A stretch of 64,000 nt of DNA from Owenia fusiformis (lineage: Eukaryota > Annelida > Polychaeta > Sabellida > Oweniidae): positions 15,742,020 through 15,806,019 of the forward strand of contig CAIIXF020000012.1 in assembly GCA_903813345.2 (NCBI GenBank), given 5' to 3'. Shown in pieces: positions 46,738 to 57,903 of this stretch. The number at the start of each line of letters is the position of its first letter. The stretch's first letter is position 1. Made by a program: the position numbers and the translations under genes. The notes under the pieces were generated by a model, which worked only from the letters and a program-made list of their open reading frames with translations, did not search any database and had not been told where the DNA came from.

Positions 46738-49337
46738 CTAGACATTACTACATAGCTTTAGTAAGACATGGGGAAACACTTTACACATAAAATGATATGT
46801 CCTTGTGTAGTTTATTCCGAATTCATCATGCGTTTGAATTGTTATAATACTATTGTCTGAGTCATCTCTTGAAGGCGTGGCGTTTTGAATTGTTAAGTCA
46901 TCGTCATCATTTTCAGACTCGTTATTGTCCTTGTACTTTGTGTCATAATCTTGCCCTTAAAATAAGAAAGAAGAATGGTGAAGTTCACTTTGAATAACAA
47001 TCGAGTTTTGTTTTTTTGCATTACTGCCAAGTGATAACTCTGACAGTAGTGTTGATGGTTAGGATGATGAGCTGATCAAGATGCAAAAATGCAAAGTTTA
47101 GGCCTCACGTTCTTTGGGTTTTATTACACACTAATTAGGTTCTCATTTTACCATAGACAAAAGGCTGAAAGAAATATTGCTAGCCAATGTTTTTTCTATA
47201 TTCTAAATTGTTGACAAATTGGACTGCTATTTCTTTCCATTGACCAAGAACCTGTAAATTTTACATGTCAAAGAATCAATACTGTGTGTGAAACATCATG
47301 TTTACTGGTCTTCTTACATCATGGCATTTGAATATGAATGGATGATACGAGTCATATTCACAAGTACAACCATCTTAAGGAAAGCAAACACCAAATATCC
47401 CAATATATGATCTTCAGTGTAAAGAAGCAATCTAGAACCCCTCACCCACAATTCAGGAACCATTATTACAATCGGATACCACAAGACCACGGGTCATTTC
47501 ATTAGTATCAAAAATCATTATAATGTATATTAAAAATAGAATTAAAATTCTAATACGATACGTATGATACGTGACGTTGCAATAGCTAGAACAATTGATT
47601 TACTGGTCGGAGTATGTGTGACTGCTAAAATTAATAAATGCAAATAGTTGTGTTTCTTCTCTGTTATGACATTAGAATCTTAACAAAGACCTCGATTTTA
47701 TGATTTATGTCAAATATATGACGCGATTTAGATCTTTTATCAATGAACAGAATACAATTTTTGGTCATATCGGTCGAAATGTTGAGACATGCGCAGAGCT
47801 CTATTTAGTGATATTTTCATTTCAAATATGGCGGCCAATCCGATGTCTGACGACCCTTACAAAGAATCTAGGCAGTGTACAATTTTTGGTCATATCGGTC
47901 GAAATGTTGAGACATGCGCAGAGCTCTATTTAGTGATATTTTCATTTCAAATATGGCGGCCAATCCGATGTCTGACGACCCTTACAAAGAATCTAGGCAG
48001 TGTACAATTTTTGGTCATATCGGTCGAAATGTTGAGACATGCGCAGAGCTCTATTTAGTGATATTTTCATTTCAAATATGGCGGCCAATCCGATGTCTGA
48101 CGACCCTTACAAAGAATCTAGGCAGTGTGCATTTTTACCTCCTGTGAAATGACAAGTGGAATTTAGTAGTTGTTTTGTGTTTTATTATCATTCTGCATCG
48201 TAATTCTATGTGATGTGGTGTTGAAATGTCAGCAGAAATACATATCCATACGATAATCGAGTGAATCAGATAACAGATTTTTCGAAAACCCGTCTCGTGC
48301 TAAGAGTGTAAAAACTTGTATTAACATGCTCATAAGTGCCAATGTGCACATCAATGTCAAGCTAAATCAATGTTGTGTCTAAAACACGTACCTGATCTAC
48401 TCAAAACAGCTTGTCATTCACGTATATACACGCTTAGTAAACACGGCGAAATGATCTGAATCTTGGAATTTCGTTCGAGAGCTAGTTATGTTTGCTCCGG
48501 TCTTCGTCATAAGTGTTCATCAGACTTCACGCATGCTCATGAGAAAAACCATCAACCAATAACGTTTATAAATCAATTTTGCGCATGCACCTTACAACGG
48601 TAAAGAAATTCGTATTTATAAACGAACCAATTTGAGATAAACCGATGTCAGTCGGAGAAATCTGACGATCTATGAAAGTCACTTCAAAAAATCAAATGCG
48701 GACTGACGGCGTATTCTACTATGCTTGGATCTAAGATTTTCAGTATAGATAATGTCTTTTATGATCTTTCGAATGAGGTAAGTCTCTAGTTCGAAAGACG
48801 TATCAACTTGACCAAAAGTTGAGTTTTGACGAAAAATTTTAACATGCGCAGAAGTCCCATTTTCGTTGTAACATATTGTCTGATATATTACGCCACAAGT
48901 CATAAAATCTCGGTCTTTATCAAATAAAAACCAAAAATCTTGACACCATCGTAGATACTTTACACTAGGAGTCATACAGATAACATTCAGTCTAAAATTA
49001 TGTGGGACAAATTGAATCTAGTCTCGAAGTTCATTAAGAGTATTGCAAATGGTCAACATTCATCCATGTAGCCGAGCGTGCTTTTTATAATCATTTCTAC
49101 CACCGTTCAGTATATAATCAAATTACCTTTTATAATCAAAACAACTGCTACAAGTGATAACGCAGCAACGACAGCGACGATCGCTACTAGAACTACGCAC
49201 TTTTTATTCATCTCGAGATTCTTGCCGCGGGCTTCACAAAATTTGTTTTGTATCTTAGGGGCTTCTCCATCGATGTTGTGCTCATTTTTATGATCCTGTA
49301 CATGTTGATAAACACATTTCCTAGTGTCATTCGTCAT
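46738..49337 (-). CDS. Short type II membrane protein E (142 aa, two exons)
   Basis: Exon 1 49337-49127 (donor GTAATT) and exon 2 46955-46738 (acceptor ATTTTAAG) join in phase 1 to a length divisible by three. Start MTNDTRKCVYQHV is chosen by alignment with MSNTEKYEYRQV; an in-frame ATG 13 codons upstream exists. The tail ends in a basic NKK, and the membrane segment is at about 47-66 (VVLVAIVAVVAALSLVAVVL). The ectodomain is rich in Asp/Glu, has an NYT sequon and ends HFMCKVFPHVLLKLCSNV, the family signature. The 2.2-kb intron is much larger than in gene C and holds a 125-bp tandem repeat. Head-to-head position relative to decayed TIR-4 is preserved but transposons now separate them. Confidence 0.76.
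47754..48128. repeat. Three near-perfect 125-bp tandem copies
   Basis: Units begin at 47754, 47879 and 48004 with ACAATTTTTGGTCATATCGG and include AAATATGGCGGCCAATCCGA. Copies appear identical apart from the final bases. They lie in the intron of short gene E. Such identity points to very recent amplification or an assembly artefact. Confidence 0.9.
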
Positions 49338-49828
49338 TTCAACGAGAGTTACTCGCACAAATTTTTTTAGAAACAAAAACGTAAATGAGGTGCCTCGGAA
49401 TTAGAGCTGTTCTAAGGCCGAGGACCAGAAACAATGGTGTAAGAATCAGTTGCGATCTCATATGAAACTGAAACTCGAAAATTCTTGAAACGAACAAACC
49501 TCTTCATAATTTTGAGTCACAAGAACAAAATTTTTCGAATTCTAGTGTTATATCGCAAATGATTCAAATAGTATGTAGACGATGTAGGTGCAGGATCTAT
49601 GTAATTTGGATACGATATCAGAGGCAAATGTATATTAATTTCTTATACCAACTCAAGACTGAAAAATAGCACTTTTTAGAGCTAAATAACTTAAATACAT
49701 TACAGGGCATATGGAAGTCACCCAAAACGTCTTGAAAGTTTGGGGTTTCGGTTTCGAAAGATACTGATACTAATACATACAAATAGGTGTACCTGTTTTT
49801 TCAAATATCATGCGAGAAGAATATATAG
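49338..49828. promoter_or_regulatory. Head-to-head promoter 3 with inverted IRF-like motif pair
   Basis: GAAACTGAAACTCGAAAA at 49464-49481, preceded by CATAT, and the inverted GTTTCGGTTTCGAAAG at 49745-49760. The distance of the first motif to the start of gene E (127 bp) resembles that for genes C (158 bp) and D (162 bp). The plus-strand side is cut off by the transposon at 49831. Confidence 0.58.
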
Positions 49829-49830
49829 TA

Positions 49831-50839
49831 GCCCGGACAGAATTGTTCAATGGTCACTTTTTCTGTAATAACTTTTTTAATTTTCAGTATTATCATAGTC
49901 TGATCCCATATTTGAAAACTAGAGTAAACTTCTGACATACCAAAAAAATATATTTAATGAACATCTCTGAATTTATTGATATTATAGGCGTTCATAGAAT
50001 GACTGACGCAAATACATAATTCATCATTTTGCCTCATATTTGTTCAAAATGGCGGCATATTTTCTGAATTTGAATGTTCAGTTGAAAGTTAATATTTAAA
50101 GATTGTCAAAGGACTATAGGGCCATGCTGCCCCCATCACAATCCTGATGTAATGCAGCAACTGACCAGTCACCAAATACAAGAAGTCAAATTCCTCCAAG
50201 GGTATTATGAAATCAACTCTATTGAAATGTCTGGGCTTGTGTTCAAGAGGATGTGGAAAGGTGGCGCCCCAATGTGCGGGATGTGATAAGATTAGGTCCG
50301 TAATCTTTTCAAGAGCTCCAAACAGCCATCTCAGAGGCCATTGAAAAGCTGAAGAACAATTCACATGCATGCCAAGGATGGATTAAGAAGCGAGTGACTG
50401 GGAAAGATTTTACAAACTGTGGCAAAGTTACCCTATAGTTACACAGGTTCAACGAACTAGGGTTGCTAATCCACTACGAGTAAAAATGGAATGGCCAAAA
50501 AACGTTAAGTGCTGCGACCTTACCAATATACTTACTGTACATACTTACAAACCTTTTTAGTGCTGGTATACATGTAAGTCAATTTTAAACTAAGGGTTAT
50601 AAATGCAGTCATAACCTCATACAAAGGCAGCAGTCTACATGATTTCGTAGGCCTATGACATTTCTTAAATATTAACTTTAATTTTAACTGAACATTCAAA
50701 CCACAAAACATGCCGCCGTTTTTGATCAAATATGAGACAAAATGTTGAATTAAGTACTTGCGTCACTCATACTATGAACGGCTATAATATCAATAAATTA
50801 AGAATGGAAATAATATCAATAAATTAAAAAATACCGGGC
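49831..50839. mobile_element. TA-flanked inverted-repeat element
   Basis: Bounded by TA|GCCCGG and CCGGGC|TA. Inner arms pair well: GAATTTATTGATATTATAGG on the left and the inverse of CGGCTATAATATCAATAAAT on the right. AATGGCGGCATATTTTCTGA pairs with the inverse region at 50700. The centre (50100-50450) is unlike the arms and has partial open frames of no recognised type, perhaps captured host sequence. It sits in what was promoter 3. Confidence 0.7.
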
Positions 50840-51554
50840 TATACAGTTATGACTTTCATCTGACACTTGTCAACCACACTGGGGGGTATCGTGATGCAAC
50901 AACACCGTGTTGTTGCATCAAGATGGCCAGACTTCCGGTGACCGATTTTCGTACGATATTTAGTTTTCCTAATTTAAACCCATTTCTAGGACGAGTTTCT
51001 CAATAACCATACACGTGCAGTTAGCTCATGATCTATATTTTAAAAAACTCTCATTAGTATGCATGTAGCATCATCAAGAAGCGAGAAATTCGCGGTTTTA
51101 ATTCCTCACTATTGATGCAACAACACCACTCTGTTTATTATCGATGATGCAACAACACCAATGTGCTGATGCAAAAACGCCAATATAATGTATCATTGAA
51201 TATCAAGAGAAACTGTTTTATGTTCTGTTTATAGATGTTGGTTGGGACATGAATAAAACGCGTGAGTGCGTGGTTCATGAATGAAACGTATTTTGTTTGG
51301 TTCCTAATGTATTTGTCTTTATCAAAGTTAAAAGGATTACAAGGTTAACTAAAAACATAGGCTAAGTATTGAATCCCCGGGAGCCAAACTCATTGATATT
51401 GTATCTGAAAAGATTATTCATTTTCTAAATTAAATCCCCTTGATTTACCGTATAGTATGGAAATTGTTTACAAAGAACTAATATAACTAGACTTTGGAAA
51501 TTGAAAAGTTCAATTTCAGACTCCAGATCTAGAATTTTTTAAGCCGAGTCATCC

Positions 51555-51885
51555 AGAAAAAGATGGATGGATGGATGGATGGATGAAATAGGAAGGAGGG
51601 ATAGGACAGAAAAGGATGGAACGATAGGAGAGAATAGAGAAGAAAGATAGGATAGAATAGCAAGGAATGATAAGATAGGAAGGATAGGAAGGAAAGGATA
51701 GGAAGGATAGGAAGGAAGGAAAGGATAGGAAGGATAGATAGATAGGAAGGATTAGGATAGGAAGGAACGGATATAGGGATAAAAGGGATAGGATAGAAAG
51801 GATAGGATAGAATAGAATAAGAAGGAACGATAGGATAGAATAGTAGGATAGGATAGGAAGGATGGATGGAAGGATGGATGGATTT
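51555..51885. repeat. GGATAGGAAGGA-type purine-rich simple repeat
   Basis: About 330 bp of degenerate GGAT/AGGA/GATA tetranucleotide runs, opening and closing with clean GGATGGATGGAT. The strand is almost purely purine. The open frame it creates on the minus strand is low-complexity and not a gene. Confidence 0.9.
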
Positions 51886-52356
51886 TTCAACATTTTCTTC
51901 GTTACTCTTGACTTTCTATCAGGATACCATCAGATCGATTTTTCTCGAAATTTCAAAACGCCATAACTTCCGAACCGGAAGTCGGATCGAAATTTGGTTT
52001 GCAGATTCTGATTCCTGAGAAAATTCTATTCTTTGTTCTCTATTCATAACTTAAACGTTAAATTTGGAGAATGTTTTATTCTGACCTACTTTTTGGACAC
52101 CATATCTCAAAAGTGGGTTAAAATACTTTCTGACGGCAAGGGCTAACACTATAAGTATACTCTTGACTACATGTACATACACAATTTCGAAGAATATAAT
52201 TGAAGTGTAGCGTCAGAATCACAAAAATAAGGAAAACTTTGAATTTGACTTAGATTTTGACCTAGACATTTTGTGTCCAATTTTGAACCTAGATTGCTTT
52301 GAGGTACCCTTCATTTAAAGGCTTTCATTAAATTTAGCTGTACTCTGTCGTATATA

Positions 52357-53422
52357 CGAGGGTTGTCCCAGAAGTAATGCACTATATACTCTAACTTTCT
52401 TTAATATTCTTCAATTCAGCTGAAATTTTGTGTATATAACAGTTGAAGTTTTATCTATTATATCCTGAAGTTTTAGCATCAAGCATTAATATCAAGTCTT
52501 AATATGGTTGCTATAACAACATGGGGGTAGGGGTGGGCGGGGCAGGTACCAATTTTTCTAATTATGAAAAGTTCCAAAGTGTTATTTTATTAATATTTCT
52601 TTCCTTTAAATGGTCAAAATGTTTGCCAAATTGTTAAATTTATTCAGCATGATGTTAACCAAGTACAAATAATGACATTTAGCACTGTGATGTCATAATA
52701 CCACATTTCAATAATCAAGAATTCAAATACAGTCACAGTCAAGAAATTGCAAAAATGGCTGCAATTCTCACCTGATAACAGAAGGCCTTGCGTTTGGTGG
52801 CCTAATTTCATACTTCACTTGGACTCACAGCCACGCAAAACAATGCTACCATGAAGAAAGTATATAAGGAGTATATACCAGATAGAACTACAATTATGGG
52901 GTGGCAGAAGAGATTTAAAAGAGACGATTTGACCCTGGATGACAACTCCAAACATGGGAGGCAAAAACTCCACAAGTCACAGTGGAAGAAATTGCTAAGA
53001 ATGTTTGACCTGACAGGCATCAAAAGTACATAACATGCAAAGGGCAATATTTTAAGAAAATGTGAAATGTGGCACTGTGCAATATACATCCATTAATTCT
53101 AGGATGTGCTCATAGTAATTTAGTATCTTAAAATGTATTTTTGAGCATATCTCTTATAGCTACACAAAATGGTATTTGTTGATTAATTATTTCATATTAT
53201 CAATTTTTTATTCCTTTTGACGTGATTGTATAACCTGCCCCGCCCTACCCAAACTCACCAACTTGATTTTATTACAACATCAATATAGTTTTATCAGTCA
53301 ACATGAAAATTTTTAGAGCAATCAAAATGTCTCTAAGGAACATTTACTGAAAATTTCATGGAAAAAAATCAATTATTGATAAAGTTAGAGCATATAGTGC
53401 ATTACTTCTGGGACAACCCTCG
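52357..53422 (+). mobile_element. Mariner-type element with ~40-bp TIRs, defective
   Basis: Ends CGAGGGTTGTCCCAGAAGTA and its inverse, complementary for about 40 bp and flanked by TA duplications. Inside, 52851-53033 codes RTTIMGWQKRFKRDDLTLDD followed by a basic GRQ stretch, the N-terminal helix-turn-helix plus GRP-like hook of mariner transposases. The DD34D catalytic part is gone. It is nested inside the 50880-54449 element. Confidence 0.85.
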
Positions 53423-54449
53423 TATGTCGTATTTTACACTTCAAAAAAATATTTTTTCCCATTGACTTAACACGGGCCACCAAATTTAGCGATTTTGAGC
53501 TTCAAAACGCCATAACTTCCGATGAGTGTTGGTTTAATGATATTGCAGTTATACAGTGCTATTATATAGAGATTATTTACTGAGAGGGATTCAATATTGG
53601 TTTTATTCCGAGAGACATTATGATATTTCCCGAGGGCCCAGGGGGAATCTGGGATTACTGTACCCTTATCAATTTACCTTTTCGGGACCTAAATCCTATT
53701 ACCTACCTTTTTACTCTCGGGGAGAACGAATCCAAAGAGAAAAATACTTCTACATGTGCGCCGTGCAAGATTTCCAATAGCTCGTCGTGTTTACCGAGAA
53801 CGAAAGATGTTTGCCTACCATTTTGAATGATACTATCAGTAATCAGTAATAACTGGTATCAGGGTCATCAAGCTATGGAATTGGGGTTTATGAAAATAGA
53901 TTGGGTTACTATAGCTTGCAATGTTAAAGGCGAATGAACTATGTTATAAAAACAACTTCCAGTACATTATGATATTTAAAAGTATAAATTTTTGAAAATA
54001 CATATAAAGAATCTTCGTCCGCAGGAAGTGTATTTTGAATGCCTGAGAAGAACGCAAATGGGTACTGGCCCAGTGTTGCAATAGTGTAGCATTAAAAAAT
54101 CTGTTCCTCCCGAGATTTATGGTCTTCTGAAATTATACTATTAATTGGTGTTGTTGCATCATTGCTCAAATCTAGAGGAGTGTTGTTGCATCTTCGGTTT
54201 GGTGTTGTTGCATCAATAGTGAGGAACTAAAAACATGAACTTCTTGCTTCTTGATGATGATATATGTATACTAATGACAGTTTTCTTTAAATATAGATCG
54301 TGCGCTAACTTCACGTGTATGGTTATTGAGAAACTCGTCCTAGAAATGGGTTTAAATTGGGGAAACAACATATCGTACGAAAATCTATCACCGGAAGTCT
54401 GGCCATCTTGATGCAACAACACGGTGTTGTTGCATCACGATACCCCCAG

Positions 54450-56808
54450 GCTGTAAATGTGTCTTCTTAGAATAGGAAAAATACAATTATATGTTGTCTA
54501 GCTACATTGTAGACATTGCCGAGTCAAAATATACATTCCTGAAAGTCCATTGGTGTACTGTCGTCTTGCAATACTGTACTGCAGATTAGGTCAAAAAGTG
54601 CAATGTTGCTACATTGTAGTCTTTGCTAAAAGTTATTCATATCACATTCACTTTAGTCTTCCAAAGATTACTGTCAAGTTCGGAAATTGCCATTATGGTG
54701 TTCAGCAAGACTAAGTCAATAATTGAGGCATGTTTCATTTCCCAATGTTGGAAAGATATCTCCATGGAACAGATAAGGAAGGTCATAAGTTTGTGGAAGA
54801 AAAGGCTTCGAGTAGTGTGTAGTGAGGATGGAGGGCCCATCGATCATTTATTTTAAAGATCTAATAGCAAAGGTTTTGCAAAAATGAATCAATGTAGTAA
54901 AAAACAAATGTATGTATGATGAAGAAATAAATATACAATGAAAAAAATAGATACGTGTTTGTAATATTGGTATTAACTTATGATCAAAAAGTGTCACTAT
55001 CTCTTTCATTTTTCAACAAATATAGGCTCACGTGACATGTGACGCGGGGCAGGTAATTTTGATCTATCGTAGACCATATCAGTATCAAATTGCCGATATT
55101 GCAACCTCGTCTTGCGAGGCCATTTTGATTTGAAACATGATTGTCAAAATAAAGCTGATCACACCCACTTTCATAGTTATCAATGAATCATTTACTACGA
55201 CTACTATATTCATTTAGGAGGCGTGTAAAGCTAACCAATCAGAAAGACAATTGTTCCATACATGGCAGTTCATTAACATATTCAGTGTTTACTACTGCTT
55301 TTCGCGTCATGACAACACGAGTAGTAACCAATCAAGATGCCGTATTTTATCATGCGAGGTTAGAGTGACATATGCACACGACATGTAGTCTGAACTGATG
55401 CGATGTTGAACAATTTCTTCTCGGAATTTGTCCTGAGAAATCAGCAGTTCTAAATTAAGGTAGGATCTGCCATTTCTTCCTGTACAAGTTATAACTTATC
55501 TCTAATGAATACTAAAGTTTTGAATGAAGATATGAAGCATACGTTTAAAAACGAAGCGATTAATTTGACGATCTGATTCTGCAATTTGCAATGGCCAATT
55601 TAACGCAAGTCTGCGTGTATTTGACAAGAGATAGCGCCAAGTCTTGTATCTAAATGCTTGTAGCCTTACTCAAAAACAAGATCCATATTTTCTAAATTTG
55701 ATAACTTTGCAGAAAACCTGTTTTCATAACCTGTTTTCCGTGTCAAAATTCAAACTGAGTAATAGGATCGCTGGGATCCTCCGTCAATGACAACGGGTCG
55801 TAGTACTTGTCTAAAGTCCCCATATCTGCCCTCTTACTGGTTTACTTGGACACATTTTCCCCTGTATTGTCCCCAGTCAAATTACACCCTCACACCGATT
55901 TATAATAGCCATTTCCCAGAACCCGGGAATCAGAATCGCTGATGTTTGCCATATTGAACATGTTCGGAAATATGTACTGTAATATCTGTATTGCCTGCTA
56001 CGCGTAATGGTCACGTGACTAGCGCGATACAGGAAAAATGGTGAATTTCGAAACAACAATTTTTGGGCACTTTTATTACAAATTTCAGGTATCTATAGGT
56101 GTTTGTGGTATAAAACATCATCCCCAGACATAAATGAACATCCAAACTACACATTTCATTAAGTTTTGGAGCCTTTTTTGCTCTTAAATTAACATCTTTA
56201 ACTTTCAAGGTAAGACGTCATAACTTTATAGCCCGGTATTTCATTTTTTGGACCATGCTTTTTATTTTTAACGTTTTGTTGTGAATACAGAAGGTAAGGC
56301 ATTGAAACTTTTAGGTCATAGAGGCAATAGGATGAAGTTATAATACTGAAAGTTTCACTTATATACTGTTTATAGTTTCTGAGATAGCAACTCTCAAAGT
56401 TCGGGACATTTTTTTATCCACCCGATATATTTTTCCCGATAAAATCACCCCCTTCATAAACTCACGTTATTTAATTTATTTTTTCTTCACTACCTATTTT
56501 TTAATGATTTTCAAATGTTTTTCAAGATTTCCGATACCCAACTGCCAATTATAATCAAAAGCACACCCTGTTTTCAAAGCTCCTGTTTTAAACTCCCTAA
56601 ATCATTCTTCCAATGATATCCTGTTGGTTTTTGTGATTATTCATTTTGTTTATCTCCAATGTGCATTCCTCTTTCAATCACACAGCTAGGCAAAAGGGTT
56701 TTTGTATGGCCCATTAATTTTGAAATTCTTCTTTTTTAACTGAAGTCATATAGTATTTTTTTGTTGTTTATCTCGTTCATTTTGTCGAAAACCATTTTAA
56801 AATTTCAG
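54450..56808. other. Former TIR-4 upstream region with a transposase scrap
   Basis: At 54710-54856 the translation ISMEQIRKVISLWKKRLRVV followed by CSEDGGPIDHLF resembles the C-terminal tail of mariner/IS630-type transposases (W-x2-R...C....G...EHL). At 56228, GCCCGGTATTTCATTTTTTG resembles one end of the 49831 element family. No first exon for the TIR-4 copy was identified. Confidence 0.4.
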
Positions 56809-57097
56809 AGCGCGAAATGGATTATGACTTCTGGGTGATGTGTAACGAGAAGTCGCCAGTTTCATGCGAAAAGGCGAACTACATCCTCACGCTCCTCGAA
56901 GAGAAGAGTCTTCGAGGATACTTCACACCACCGTCTTTAAGATTCGGTTTATCCTCTTAGTGATTGGGGTCAAAAGACACACAGTAGTTTACAGCTATAT
57001 TCCTAACTTTTGCCTGGAATTCTGTCGTGATAACTGGGAAACAGATGATAGGCAATTTTTCCGACTAGAGAACACCTTACGGTCGTGCGCGACCTAA
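56809..57097 (+). pseudogene. TIR-domain gene 4, internally deleted
   Basis: The splice acceptor (AATTTCAG), the 8-base spacer and ATG at 56817 are conserved, and the first ~38 codons (MDYDFWVMCNEKS...RGYFTP) align with TIR-1. Then about 150 bp are missing, including the box-2-like motif and the conserved glutamate, and the frame shifts to a stop near 56958. The C-terminal part (LVIGVKR, FCLEFCRDNWETDDRQF, RLENTLRS) continues in another frame. It is convergent with long receptor 3, the same arrangement as TIR-3 with long receptor 2. Confidence 0.85.
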
Positions 57098-57903
57098 CAT
57101 ATATCTACAATAAGTGTTTGTGAATATTGCAGTGGTTTAAATTGACTCAAGAAAAACATAATATAAGAAACAAAACCTAACATTTTTGATATGTTATCAA
57201 TTAACTATCCTTTGTTGCGAAAACACGTTGATAAAATGATTAATTTTTAACATATGTCAATGAGGATAAAGTATCTTGTTATATCACATACACAGTAGAT
57301 ACTCAAAATGGCCGCCAGTAATACATTGAACACGAAAGATGGAACGTTAATGGCAAACTGAACATTTTTTACGATATTCTATATGTCTTTATCATGATCG
57401 CATTCACGCCAAACGAGATAAGGAAACCCTTTCATTTACAGATGGAATAAAGTAAATGTCATAATTTCTTATGATTATTTTGTCATCGTTGATTGATTTA
57501 GATGATAGGTTGCGCATTTGGAAACTTGGAAAATTGCAGATAAACATGAACATTATTATAGTACATTAATTTTTATTTACAAGTACACAAAATAACATAG
57601 TTTACGTCTATGACACGCCTATCATCAACATAAGATCAACCAAAGGGGTAATTGTAATGACCATAAAATCTTGACTCAAGATTATCCTTTTTGATTCATA
57701 ATGATCTCTAAAATAAATGACTTTGGACAAAATCCTCCTTTCCTGGAAATACCGACGCTTGAAACTTGAACTTTGAACTTGTCAAAATACTTAATGTTTC
57801 AACGCTTGATTTAGTTCTCATTCAGTAAATTATTTCCTTTGTCATTTTTCACCCGAGTAAGCATTTTATCATTGCTGTTCTATTTTGGCAAATAATCTAT
57901 TTT

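Larger units (their letters stand above)
50880..54449. mobile_element. 3.6-kb element with ~300-bp inverted arms and GATGCAACAACAC repeats
   Basis: Both ends carry GGGGGTATCGTGATGCAACA in inverted orientation, then a 27-bp hairpin made of GATGCAACAACAC and its inverse around one C. Arms of about 300 bp share GGCCAGACTTCCGG, CCATTTCTAGGACGAGTTTC and AACCATACACGTG. Further GATGCAACAACAC words lie subterminally at about 51113 and 51143 and, inverted, at 54147, 54181 and 54201. The interior includes a simple repeat and a nested mariner remnant but no transposase of its own. Confidence 0.82.

Noticed and set aside
47700-48147. Repeated peptide frames in the gene E intron
   Set aside because: They come from the 125-bp tandem repeat, whose length is not a multiple of three, so no continuous protein exists.
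51549-51893. 114-codon open frame on the minus strand, hydrophobic
   Set aside because: It is the translation of a GGAT/AGGA simple repeat and has no coding signature.
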